From positions 3,669,501 through 3,733,500 of the forward strand of contig NZ_CP085173.1 of assembly GCF_020616555.1 (NCBI RefSeq): DNA of 64,000 nt. The letters are read 5' to 3'. Numbering within the stretch: the first letter of the stretch is position 1; each line of letters opens with the position of its first letter. The stretch is from Streptomyces longhuiensis (lineage in GTDB: Bacteria; Actinomycetota; Actinomycetes; Streptomycetales; Streptomycetaceae). The position numbers and the translations under genes were made by a program. The notes beneath the pieces were generated by a model. The model saw only the letters and a list, made by a program, of their open reading frames with translations, made no database searches and was not told the DNA's origin. Positions 26,449-37,115 of the stretch are shown one piece after another.

Positions 26449-27597
26449 CTACTTCGGGCAGAACTCGGCCTCGATGACAGCCTGGCTGTCGCCCGTCCAG
26501 TCGCCGTTGAAGTTGAACGAGAGGGTGTGACGGCCGTCGGGCGTGGTCACGGAGTCCGTGCTGGAGCCGTGGATGCCGCCGCTGTGGCCCCAGATCTCCT
26601 TGCCGCAGCTGAGCTTCTGCCGCATGAGGGCGAGTCCGTAGCCGAGGCCCGGCTCGTCCTTCGAGACGGGGACGGTCTTCTTCATCTCGGCGAGCTGTGC
26701 GGCGGGCAGCAGCCGGCCGCGCAGGAGCGCCGAGTAGAAGCGGTTCAGGTCAGCCGAGTCGGAGACCATCTCGCCGGCCGACGAGGCGATGGTCGGGTTG
26801 AGTTCGGTGACGTCGTACGTCTTCTTGTCCGGGTCGTCGGGGAACTTGCTGTAGGCGCGGCCCGCCGGGCGCGGCACGGTGACGGCGGTGCCGGGCAGGC
26901 TGGTGGCGCGCAGATGGAGGGGCTCGATGATGCGGTGGCGGATCTCGTCGGCGTAGGAGTGTCCGGTGACCTTCTTCACTACCATGCCGGCCAGCACGTA
27001 GTTGGTGTTGGAGTAGTTCCAGGACGTGCCGGGCGCGAAGTCGGGCTCGTGGGCCATGGCGACCGACACGAGCTTGCCGGGTGCCCAGGTGTCGTAGCGG
27101 TGCTTCAGGAAGCCGTCGCGCCCGAAGACGGTCTGCTGGAAGTCCTTGTCCGCCGTGTAGTTGTAGATGCCGCTGGTGTGGTTGAGGAGCTGGCGGACGG
27201 TGATCTTCCGGCCGTCGTGGCCGTGTCCGGTGACGACGCCGGGCAGCCAGTGGTCGACGGTGTCGTCCAGGCTCAGCCTGCCCTCGGCCTCCAGCTGGAG
27301 GAGGACGGTCGCGACGAACGTCTTGGTGATGCTGCCGACACGATAGCGGTCCCGGTCGCCGCGCGGAGTCGTCGTCCGCAGGTCACCGAGGCCCGAAGTG
27401 CCCTTCCAGGTTCCGTACTTGTCCGTCGCCTGCCCCGTCACCCCGGGCACGCCCGCCGCGACCGCGGCGTCCATGGCCTGCCGCGTCGCCCGGTGTCCGT
27501 CCTTGGCCGGCGCGTCGGCGAGAGCGGGGGTCGCGAGCGCCCCCGCCGTCACCGACACCACTACGGCCACACCCACCAGGCCGGTACGCACTGACAT
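26449..27597 (-). CDS. Secreted serine hydrolase, D-alanyl-D-alanine carboxypeptidase / class C beta-lactamase family (S12)
   Basis: 382 residues with a Sec signal peptide (about 1-27, ending ATPALADA). Catalytic motifs of family S12 are present: SITK (Ser89, Lys92), YSN (195-197) and HSG near the C-terminus. The likely role is trimming D-Ala from peptidoglycan stems or D-peptides outside the cell, as in the Streptomyces R61 DD-peptidase, which it resembles in length and motifs. The ATG at 27597 follows AAGGAG. It is separated by 157 nt from the phosphoesterase gene on the same strand. Confidence 0.9.
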   Translation of the reverse strand: MSVRTGLVGVAVVVSVTAGALATPALADAPAKDGHRATRQAMDAAVAAGVPGVTGQATDKYGTWKGTSGLGDLRTTTPRGDRDRYRVGSITKTFVATVLLQLEAEGRLSLDDTVDHWLPGVVTGHGHDGRKITVRQLLNHTSGIYNYTADKDFQQTVFGRDGFLKHRYDTWAPGKLVSVAMAHEPDFAPGTSWNYSNTNYVLAGMVVKKVTGHSYADEIRHRIIEPLHLRATSLPGTAVTVPRPAGRAYSKFPDDPDKKTYDVTELNPTIASSAGEMVSDSADLNRFYSALLRGRLLPAAQLAEMKKTVPVSKDEPGLGYGLALMRQKLSCGKEIWGHSGGIHGSSTDSVTTPDGRHTLSFNFNGDWTGDSQAVIEAEFCPK

Positions 27598-27754
27598 CCC
27601 GTGTCTCCTTCGCCGATGTTCGACAGCTGTGTGCTGCGGTCGACCTGGGGGACTCAGGGGTCACGGGAAGGGGTTGAGGGCCGAGATCGGGTTGGGCGGG
27701 ATCAAGCCGATCCAAGACTTGGCGTCTCAGGCCTGGCGTCTCACCCCTCGCGTC

Positions 27755-29566
27755 TCAGGCCTTGCGCAGAACGAGTTCCGTGTTGCGGTCCCCGGGGGTG
27801 CCGGAGAGGGTGGCGCGGGATCCGGGGGCGTTGAAGGAGAGTTCGCGGTAGAGGGCCGCGAGGCCGGTCTGGGTGAGGTCGGTGAAGTCGGTGCGGTGCG
27901 GGGCCGCGGACTCGATGAGCGTGGTGAACAGCGAGACCGTGCCGTCGTGGTTGTCGGTGATCTCGATGACGCGGGCCAGCTGCGGGAAGTCGACGTGCGA
28001 CGCCGTCGAGATCTCCCAGAAGGAGCGGCCTTCGGGGCCCGCGTGCGGAGTGATGTCGTTCTTGTGGCTGTGGCCGTTGACCCAGGCCAGGACGTCGCCG
28101 TGACGGCCGAGGAGCGCGAGGAGCTCGTCGCCGCCGTGCCGGGCCTCACCGGGGTGGTGCGGGTCCTGACGGAGGTTGCGCATGGTCTTGCTGGTGTGGT
28201 GGCTGAAGACGAGGACGTGGGAGCCCCCGTTCTTCTCGTTGTCCTTGAGTGTGCGCTCCAGCCAGTGCAGCTGGGCCGTGCCGACGGAGCCCTCGTAGTG
28301 GCCGCCCGGGTCCGTCGTGTCGAGGCTGATGCCGAGGATGTCGTCCGAGACGCGGAAGGCGTAGTACTGGGTGCCGGCGTCGACGTTGGCCTGCGTGTAG
28401 CCGTGGCCGTGCGGGCCCGGGCCCGTGTGCGCGGGGTCGAGGTGGGCCTTGAGGTACTCGGCCGGGGTGAAGGGGGCGCGGGACTCGTCCGGAGTGACCG
28501 AACGCATGTGGCGGGCCTGGGACTTGAGGAGGTCCTTGAAGGCCTGGCCCTTGGGGTCGCCGCCCTTCTTGACGTTGTCCCAGATCGCCTTGCCGGCCGA
28601 GTCCGGCAGCTCCATCAGCTTCCGCCCGCCGACCGCGAAGTCGGCGAAGAAGGAGTCGCCGGGCGCGTAGCAGCCGCCGGGCAGCGCATCGTGGTTGCCG
28701 ACGGTCGAGTACCAGGGCAGGTTGAGCCCCGGGCTGCGCAGCTCACCGATCGCGGCGTCCAGGAAGCCGTGGATGCGGGGGAAGCCGAGCTGCTTGTCGG
28801 CGTCGCGCAGGGCGGCGTCCGGGTGCCAGTACAGCTTGAGGCCGCTGTCCTGCACGCCTTCGTAGCGGCGCGGGTCGCCGGTGTTCGGGGTGATGCGCCC
28901 GCCGCTCATCGCCTTCAGGAACCAGTCCAGCTCCGACTTGGCGTTGTTGTCGGTGTTGTCGCCGGTCGTCATGACGAAGTGCAGGGGCGACGCGGTGACG
29001 GGAGCCCCGCGCAGCGCGTTGACCCGCTCCACGAGGGAGACCGCCCCGGCTACCGAGAGGGACTCCTGGGGGCGCCAGGCGCTGGCGGTCTGGGAGCGCA
29101 GGTACTCGTAGCGCAGCGGGTGCTGTACGTCGACCAGGTGCAGGTCGGTGAACTGGACGAACGCGGCGAGCGCGGTGCGCCGTCCCTCGCGCCCCGACTT
29201 GGCGGACGCGAGGTCGCCGCGGACGACGCGCTGCCAGGCCGGGCCGTCGCCGAGGCGCCGGTAGCCCGCGCCGGCCGGAGCGGCGGCGACGGATCCGAGG
29301 GTGGTGCCGCGCGTGTAGGGCGCGAGCGCGGCGGCGGGGGCCCGGCGGGAGACGGCCGCCGGGACGGGACCCTGTACGGGAGGCGCCGCGGGGCCCGCGA
29401 CGGCGCTGCCCGTGCCGGGGCCGAGTGCGTAGCCGATCCCGGCCGTCAGGGAGACGGCTCCGGACGCGGCGAGGAAGGTGCGGCGGTCGAGCGCCGAGGC
29501 GATGGAGGCGGCCTTGGCGGCGGTGGCGGATGCAGCGGTGTCGGCGACAGAGCGTATGCGCGGCAT
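27755..29566 (-). CDS. Tat-exported metallophosphoesterase
   Basis: 603 residues. The N-terminus has a twin-arginine-type signal, DRRTFLAASGAVSLTAG, with about 15 residues between the start and the RR. Calcineurin-type metal motifs appear in order: FTDLHLVD, TTGDNTDN, VGNHD, FSHH and GHSH, all intact. It is a binuclear-metal phosphoesterase acting outside the cell, perhaps on nucleotides or phosphodiesters. The substrate is unknown, and the region between the GDNTDN and GNHD motifs is longer than in small family members. The ATG at 29566 has a GGGGAGA site; an upstream ATG at 29656 lacks one and would bury the Tat signal. Confidence 0.88.
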   Translation of the reverse strand: MPRIRSVADTAASATAAKAASIASALDRRTFLAASGAVSLTAGIGYALGPGTGSAVAGPAAPPVQGPVPAAVSRRAPAAALAPYTRGTTLGSVAAAPAGAGYRRLGDGPAWQRVVRGDLASAKSGREGRRTALAAFVQFTDLHLVDVQHPLRYEYLRSQTASAWRPQESLSVAGAVSLVERVNALRGAPVTASPLHFVMTTGDNTDNNAKSELDWFLKAMSGGRITPNTGDPRRYEGVQDSGLKLYWHPDAALRDADKQLGFPRIHGFLDAAIGELRSPGLNLPWYSTVGNHDALPGGCYAPGDSFFADFAVGGRKLMELPDSAGKAIWDNVKKGGDPKGQAFKDLLKSQARHMRSVTPDESRAPFTPAEYLKAHLDPAHTGPGPHGHGYTQANVDAGTQYYAFRVSDDILGISLDTTDPGGHYEGSVGTAQLHWLERTLKDNEKNGGSHVLVFSHHTSKTMRNLRQDPHHPGEARHGGDELLALLGRHGDVLAWVNGHSHKNDITPHAGPEGRSFWEISTASHVDFPQLARVIEITDNHDGTVSLFTTLIESAAPHRTDFTDLTQTGLAALYRELSFNAPGSRATLSGTPGDRNTELVLRKA

Positions 29567-29779
29567 GGCGCGGTCTCCCCGAGTGCGAACGCGTCGGCAG
29601 TGGTCGCGGGGCGCTCGCCGTGGCAGAACTACCCGCTCGTACTGGATCGTTGACATCGGGGATGACCTGCGCGTTAACGAGGCCGCAACGGGCAGCGCCG
29701 ATCACGCCACGTGGATCACCGGCCACCCTGCGCGGTCACGCACGCCTCGTGTGCCGTAGAGGAGCCGGTCACTCCGTGT

Positions 29780-30235
29780 TCACTTCTCGGGGAAGAGGTG
29801 GCCCGACGTGGGCCTGTCGCGCCACAGTTCGAGGCCCGCGTCGACGAGTTCGACGCGGGCGAGGCGGGGCACGTCGTCGAGGGTGTGCCAGGCGGCCATG
29901 TCGGTGGAGCCGTTCACCTCGTGGCGCAGTTCGCCGCCGGTGACGCGGCCCTCGTAGACGAGGCGCAGTCCGTGGAAGTCGGCGACGGCGCCCAGTTTGC
30001 GCGGGTAGCGGCGCAGGACGGAGTGGACGCCGAGCAGGGTGACGGGCTCGACCGCGTAGCCGGTCTCCTCGTCGAGTTCGCGGATCACGGTGTCGTACGG
30101 GTCCTCGCCGTGGTCCATGCCGCCTCCCGGCAGCGTCCAGCGTCTGGTGCCGTCGCCGGCCACCCAGCGGGCGAGCAGCACCTGCCCGTCCCGTACGCAG
30201 ACTGCGTAGGCCGCGACCCTCAGTTCCGTGTGCAC
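29780..30235 (-). CDS. Nudix hydrolase
   Basis: 151 residues. A perfect Nudix box occupies residues 38-60 (G-x5-E-x7-REL-x-EE-x-G). It hydrolyses a nucleoside diphosphate linked to another group; the specific substrate cannot be read. The GTG at 30235 is used. It stands alone, with no partner on its strand, upstream of the divergent subtilase. Confidence 0.92.
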   Translation of the reverse strand: MHTELRVAAYAVCVRDGQVLLARWVAGDGTRRWTLPGGGMDHGEDPYDTVIRELDEETGYAVEPVTLLGVHSVLRRYPRKLGAVADFHGLRLVYEGRVTGGELRHEVNGSTDMAAWHTLDDVPRLARVELVDAGLELWRDRPTSGHLFPEK

Positions 30236-30511
30236 ACGGTGACGTTATGCGGTCCGCGGCGGGTCGGGGCGGTGAATGTGCGGGTCGGTGACGCGGCAGG
30301 CGGGACTCCTTGCGGGGCGCGCTCACCGTGCCCGGCTGTACGCGTTTCCCTGTATGCACCACTTTGTCCGCGATGGCGTATGGCGGAAGTACGCCATGAC
30401 CTGATCACGTCACGGGCAACTCTCCCCAAACAGGCGTCACTTACGTAAAGCTGACCGGTCATCCGGCACCGAATTCCGGACCCTTTCCGACCTTTACGTA
30501 CAGGGATGCTG

Positions 30512-33500
30512 ATGACCCTCGATCCCCAGCGCGCACCGATATCCGGAGCGAGACGGGCGGCCCGGCTCGCGGCCGCCGCCGGCCTCGTCGCAGCGCTCAC
30601 CGCCGCCGGGCCGATACCCCTGGCCTACTCCGCGGCCGCGGACACCACTCCGTCGACCGACGCACCCGTCAAGTCGGCCGGTGACAAGCTCGGTTCGTCC
30701 GACGCACAGCTCCTCGACCAGGCCGAGGCGGCCGGCGACAAGAACGTGACCATGATGATCGCGACCGCCCCCGGCGCGACCGAGCAGGTCGCGCACCAGC
30801 TCGACGCGGTCAAGGGCGGCTCGGTCGGCCGGACCTACGACAAGCTCGGCTACGTCCGCGCCACCGTGCCGACCGCCAAGGCGGACGCCGCGATCAAGGC
30901 GGCCGAGAAGCTCTCCTCCGTGCAGGGCATCGACCTGCGCCACGAGATCGAGCTCGACGACCCGACCCCGGCCGGCGACACCGCCAAGGCCTCGAAGGGC
31001 GCCGAAGGCTCCTACGCCGCGCCCGGCAAGAGCACCCCGGCGAAGAACCCGTACAACCCGTCCTTCGAGACGGGCGCCGTCGACTTCGTGAAGGACAACC
31101 CGAAGGCCGACGGCCGCGGCGTCACGATCGGCATCCTCGACTCCGGTGTGGACCTCGGTCACCCGGCGCTCCAGAAGACCACCACCGGCGAGCGCAAGAT
31201 CGTCGACTGGGTCACCTCGACCGACCCGCTCGTCGACGGCGACGCCACCTGGCGCGCGATGGTCACCGACGTGAGCGGCCCGACGTTCACGTTCGGCGGC
31301 CGGACCTTCAAGGCCGCGGCCGGCTCGTACCAGGTCTCGACGTTCAAGGAGTCCGCCACCACCGGCGGCGACGCCAAGGGCGACCTGAACCGCGACGGCG
31401 ACACCACCGACTCCTGGACCGTCCTCTACGACGCCAAGGCCGGCACGGTCACCGTCGACCTGAACAACAACGCCGACTTCACCGACGACACCCCGATGAA
31501 GCCGTACAAGGACGGCTACCAGATCGGGTACTTCGGCAAGGACAACCCGGCGACCGACGTCGTCGAGCGGATCCCGTTCGTCGTGGAGATCCGCAAGGAC
31601 GTCCCGATGGACCCGCTGGGCGGCGACTGGATCGGCAAGAAGGCCGACTTCGTCAACATCGGCGTCATCGAGTCCGAGCACGGCACGCACGTCGCGGGCA
31701 TCACCTCCGCCAACGGCCTGTTCGGCGGCAAGATGAGCGGTGCCGCGCCCGGCGCGAAGCTCGTCTCCTCGCGCGCCTGCACCTGGTCCGGCGGCTGCAC
31801 CAACGTCGCGCTCACCGAGGGCATGGCCGACCTCGTCACCAAGCGCGGTGTCGACATCGTCAACATGTCGATCGGCGGCCTGCCCGCCCTCAACGACGGT
31901 GACAACGCGCGCGCCGCGCTCTACAAGCGCCTCATCGACACCTACGGCGTCCAGCTCGTGATCTCCGCGGGCAACTCCGGCCCCGGCGCGAACACCATCG
32001 GCGACCCCGGCCTCGCCGACAAGGTCATCTCCGTCGGCGCGTCCATCTCCAAGGAGACCTGGGCCGCCAACTACGGCTCCGGCGTGACGAAGCGCTACGC
32101 CATGATGCCGTTCTCGTCGCGCGGCCCGCGTGAGGACGGCGGCTTCACGCCGACCATCACCGCGCCCGGCGCCGCGATCAACACGACGCAGACCTGGCTG
32201 CCGGGCTCCCCGGTCGCCGAGGCGGGCTACAACCTGCCGGCCGGCTACTCGATGCTCCAGGGCACCTCGATGGCCTCCCCGCAGGCCGCGGGCGCCTCGG
32301 CCCTGCTGCTCTCCGCCGCCAAGCAGAAGCACATCGCCCTCACCCCGGCGAAGCTGCGCACGGCGCTCACCTCGACCGCGAAGCACATCAGCGGCGAGCA
32401 GGCGTACGCCGAGGGCTCCGGCCTCATCGACATCGTCGACGCGTGGAAGTCCATCAAGCGCGGCGCGGACGCCCACACGTACACGGTGAAGGCCCCGGTC
32501 GACACCGCGATCGACTACGCGCTCAGGGACCCGGGCTTCGGCACCGGCATCTACGACCGCGAGGGCGGCCTCAAGGCCGGCCAGAAGAAGACCTACGACG
32601 TCACCGTCACGCGTACGTCGGGCCCGGATCGCGCGGTCCGTCACGAGCTGTCCCTCAAGAACAACTCGGGCTCCACGTTCCGCATCGTCGGCGACGACAC
32701 CGTCTCGCTGCCGCTGAACAAGCCGGTCACCGTCAAGGTGCAGGCCGCGCCGAAGAGCGCCGGTCTGCGCAGCGCCATCCTGGAGGTGGACGACCCGCGC
32801 ACCGAGGGCGTCGACCAGCAGGTCATGGCGACCGTCGTCGTCGCGACGCCGCTCGCGAAGCCGTCGTACACGTTCTCGGACTCCGGCTCCGTGCAGCGCA
32901 ACAGCACGAAGTCGTACTTCCTGACGGTCCCCGAGGGCGCGAAGTCCCTCGAGGTCGCGATGGGCGGTCTGAAGGACAAGAGCCAGACCCGCTTCATCTC
33001 GATCCACCCGTACGGCGTCCCGGTCGACGACACCTCGACCCCGAGCTGCTACCCGAACTACAACCCGGACAACGTCTGCCGCCCCGACCTGCGTTCGTAC
33101 GCGGACCCGCAGGCCGGCGTCTGGGAGATCGAGGTCGAGGCGCGCCGTACGTCGCCGCAGCTCGACAACCCGTACAAGCTGGACGTCGCCGTGCTCGGCG
33201 CGGCCTTCGACCCGGCCGTGCAGACCGTCCCCGAGGCCAAGGTCGGCACCCCGGCCAACGTCTCCTGGAAGGTGACGAACAAGTTCGCCGCGCTCGACGG
33301 CAAGCTGAAGGGCGGTCCGCTCGGCTCGTCGAAGACGGCGCGTCCGTCCCTCAAGGAGGGTGAGACGCAGACCTCCACGGTCGTCGTCCCCGCGGGCGCC
33401 GAGCGTCTGGACGTCGCCATCGGCGGCGTCTCCGACAACGCCGCCGACCTGGACCTGACGGTCTACGACCAGGGCGGCAACCAGGTCGGCCAGTCCGCCG

Positions 33501-33826
33501 ACGGCGACTCCGAGGAGGCCGTCAGCATCAGCAAGCCGGCCGCCGGCACGTACACGGTCGAGGTCGTGGGCTACTCCGTCCCGTCCGGTTCGACGGAGTA
33601 CGACTACCGCGACGTGTTCTTCTCCCCGACGCTCGGCCAGGTCAAGGTCGACGAGGCGAAGTCCGTGAAGCTCGGCAACGGTGCCTCGACCCAGGTCACC
33701 GCCGAGGTCGTCGCCGCGGCGGCCGCGCCGGAGGGCCGCGAGTTCTTCGGCGAGGTGCAGCTCCTGAACGGGCGCGGCACGGTCGCCGGGCTCGGCAGCG
33801 TGAAGATCGAGAAGGTCACGCCGTAA
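30512..33826 (+). CDS. Large secreted subtilisin-like serine peptidase (S8) with inserted calcium-loop region and C-terminal beta domains
   Basis: 1104 residues. Signal peptide about 1-42, then an inhibitor-like propeptide (about 70-150). The catalytic triad is Asp210 (ILDSGVD), His393 (HGTHVAG) and Ser586 (GTSMASP). The Asp-His gap of about 180 residues is far longer than in subtilisin. It holds two acidic motifs resembling calcium loops (from Asp291, DLNRDGDTTD, and from Asp316, DLNNNADFTDD). The C-terminal 400 residues are beta-rich with PPC-like stretches. The ATG at 30512 has AGGG 6 nt upstream; the ATG at 30506 lies inside that site. Likely an extracellular peptidase of the large tripeptidyl-peptidase-like S8 group in Streptomyces. 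Confidence 0.92.
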   Translation: MTLDPQRAPISGARRAARLAAAAGLVAALTAAGPIPLAYSAAADTTPSTDAPVKSAGDKLGSSDAQLLDQAEAAGDKNVTMMIATAPGATEQVAHQLDAVKGGSVGRTYDKLGYVRATVPTAKADAAIKAAEKLSSVQGIDLRHEIELDDPTPAGDTAKASKGAEGSYAAPGKSTPAKNPYNPSFETGAVDFVKDNPKADGRGVTIGILDSGVDLGHPALQKTTTGERKIVDWVTSTDPLVDGDATWRAMVTDVSGPTFTFGGRTFKAAAGSYQVSTFKESATTGGDAKGDLNRDGDTTDSWTVLYDAKAGTVTVDLNNNADFTDDTPMKPYKDGYQIGYFGKDNPATDVVERIPFVVEIRKDVPMDPLGGDWIGKKADFVNIGVIESEHGTHVAGITSANGLFGGKMSGAAPGAKLVSSRACTWSGGCTNVALTEGMADLVTKRGVDIVNMSIGGLPALNDGDNARAALYKRLIDTYGVQLVISAGNSGPGANTIGDPGLADKVISVGASISKETWAANYGSGVTKRYAMMPFSSRGPREDGGFTPTITAPGAAINTTQTWLPGSPVAEAGYNLPAGYSMLQGTSMASPQAAGASALLLSAAKQKHIALTPAKLRTALTSTAKHISGEQAYAEGSGLIDIVDAWKSIKRGADAHTYTVKAPVDTAIDYALRDPGFGTGIYDREGGLKAGQKKTYDVTVTRTSGPDRAVRHELSLKNNSGSTFRIVGDDTVSLPLNKPVTVKVQAAPKSAGLRSAILEVDDPRTEGVDQQVMATVVVATPLAKPSYTFSDSGSVQRNSTKSYFLTVPEGAKSLEVAMGGLKDKSQTRFISIHPYGVPVDDTSTPSCYPNYNPDNVCRPDLRSYADPQAGVWEIEVEARRTSPQLDNPYKLDVAVLGAAFDPAVQTVPEAKVGTPANVSWKVTNKFAALDGKLKGGPLGSSKTARPSLKEGETQTSTVVVPAGAERLDVAIGGVSDNAADLDLTVYDQGGNQVGQSADGDSEEAVSISKPAAGTYTVEVVGYSVPSGSTEYDYRDVFFSPTLGQVKVDEAKSVKLGNGASTQVTAEVVAAAAAPEGREFFGEVQLLNGRGTVAGLGSVKIEKVTP

Positions 33827-33854
33827 CGGTGACCCGGTAGTCCGGTAACGGCGG

Positions 33855-33882
33855 GGGCGGGCGTCCTGAGGGGCGCCCGCCC
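33855..33882 (+). terminator. Terminator of the S8 peptidase gene
   Basis: Stem GGGCGGGCG (33855-33863) with CGCCCGCCC (33874-33882), then TTTG, 28 nt after the stop codon. The right arm runs into a 12-bp minisatellite. Confidence 0.8.
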
Positions 33883-33964
33883 TTTGCCGTTCCCTTTGCC
33901 GTTCCCTTTGCCGTTCCCTTTGCCGTTCCCTTCGCCGTTCTCTTCGTCGTTCCCTTCGCCGTCC
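33881..33964. repeat. 12-bp minisatellite, seven units
   Basis: Seven head-to-tail copies of CCTTTGCCGTTC; the first four are identical and the last three carry substitutions. It lies between two convergent genes, after the stop of the minus-strand membrane protein, so it is non-coding as annotated. Copy number probably varies between strains. Confidence 0.92.
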
Positions 33965-33979
33965 CGTTGGTACGAGCCT

Positions 33980-36452
<2,473 letters not shown>

Positions 36453-36478
36453 CCGCCCGCCGCGGACGCGCAGCGGTT

Positions 36479-36991
36479 CTACCGCGGCCTGCGCACCTCG
36501 AACTGGAAGCAGCCGTACTCCAGGGCCCGCACGTGGACGAGCGCCACGTGCGGGTCGCCGAACGCCTCGGCGAACGCCGCGTCGAAGCCGGCCGTCGCGT
36601 CCTCGGGGATCTCCAGGAGGCGCCCGCCGACGATGTGCCCCTCGGCGTCGTAGCGGCGCACGGTGCGCAGCGCGCCGGGCCGGTCGAAGGGGTAGCCGCC
36701 GGCGTCCGGTGCCGGTCCCCCGCAGTCGTCGGCGTGGATGAAGACCGGGCCCTGCTCGTCGTACGCGCCCGGGTGCGCGCCCGTGGTCTCGCTCCAGCGC
36801 CGCAGCGGCGCGTACGAGACGAGCGCGATCCGCTCGCCGGGCTCGACGGAGCGCAGGCAGCAGCGCAGCGGGGACCCGACCGCCGCGTCGTCGGTGGCGG
36901 TGAACGCGACGCAGGGGCGGCCCGCGTCGTCGGTGTCCCGCAGCTCCTCGAGGGTGGCCGGTGCGATGGGCTGTGCGGTGTACGTGGTCAT
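36479..36991 (-). CDS. DUF1203-type conserved protein
   Basis: 170 residues without signal peptide or membrane helix. The features RCCLRSVEPGERIALVSYAP, EQGPVFIHADDC and ALEYGCFQFEVRRP match the actinobacterial and proteobacterial DUF1203 family as I remember it. Its biochemical function is unknown. The ATG at 36991 is used. It converges on asd and is divergent from pepN copy 2. Confidence 0.82.
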   Translation of the reverse strand: MTTYTAQPIAPATLEELRDTDDAGRPCVAFTATDDAAVGSPLRCCLRSVEPGERIALVSYAPLRRWSETTGAHPGAYDEQGPVFIHADDCGGPAPDAGGYPFDRPGALRTVRRYDAEGHIVGGRLLEIPEDATAGFDAAFAEAFGDPHVALVHVRALEYGCFQFEVRRPR

Positions 36992-37115
36992 GTGCTCCAG
37001 GCTCGTCCCGCGCGCGCGGGTTCACCGGCGGAAAACGGACATCGCGCTCTCCGCTTCCCTCGTGGAAGGATGACCGGAACGTCACAAACGTAGACCGGAT
37101 CTAGGAGATGACCGC

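Noticed and set aside
27720..27765. Three imperfect GGCGTCTCA repeats beyond the phosphoesterase stop
   Set aside because: Too short and degenerate to call a repeat element, with no pairing partner.
30494..33007. 837-codon minus-strand frame opposite the S8 peptidase
   Set aside because: Val/Leu/Arg/Asp-rich repetitive translation without motifs. The plus strand encodes an intact catalytic triad and signal peptide.
33881..33964. CRISPR array
   Set aside because: Units are 12 bp, head to tail with no spacers, and no cas genes are present.
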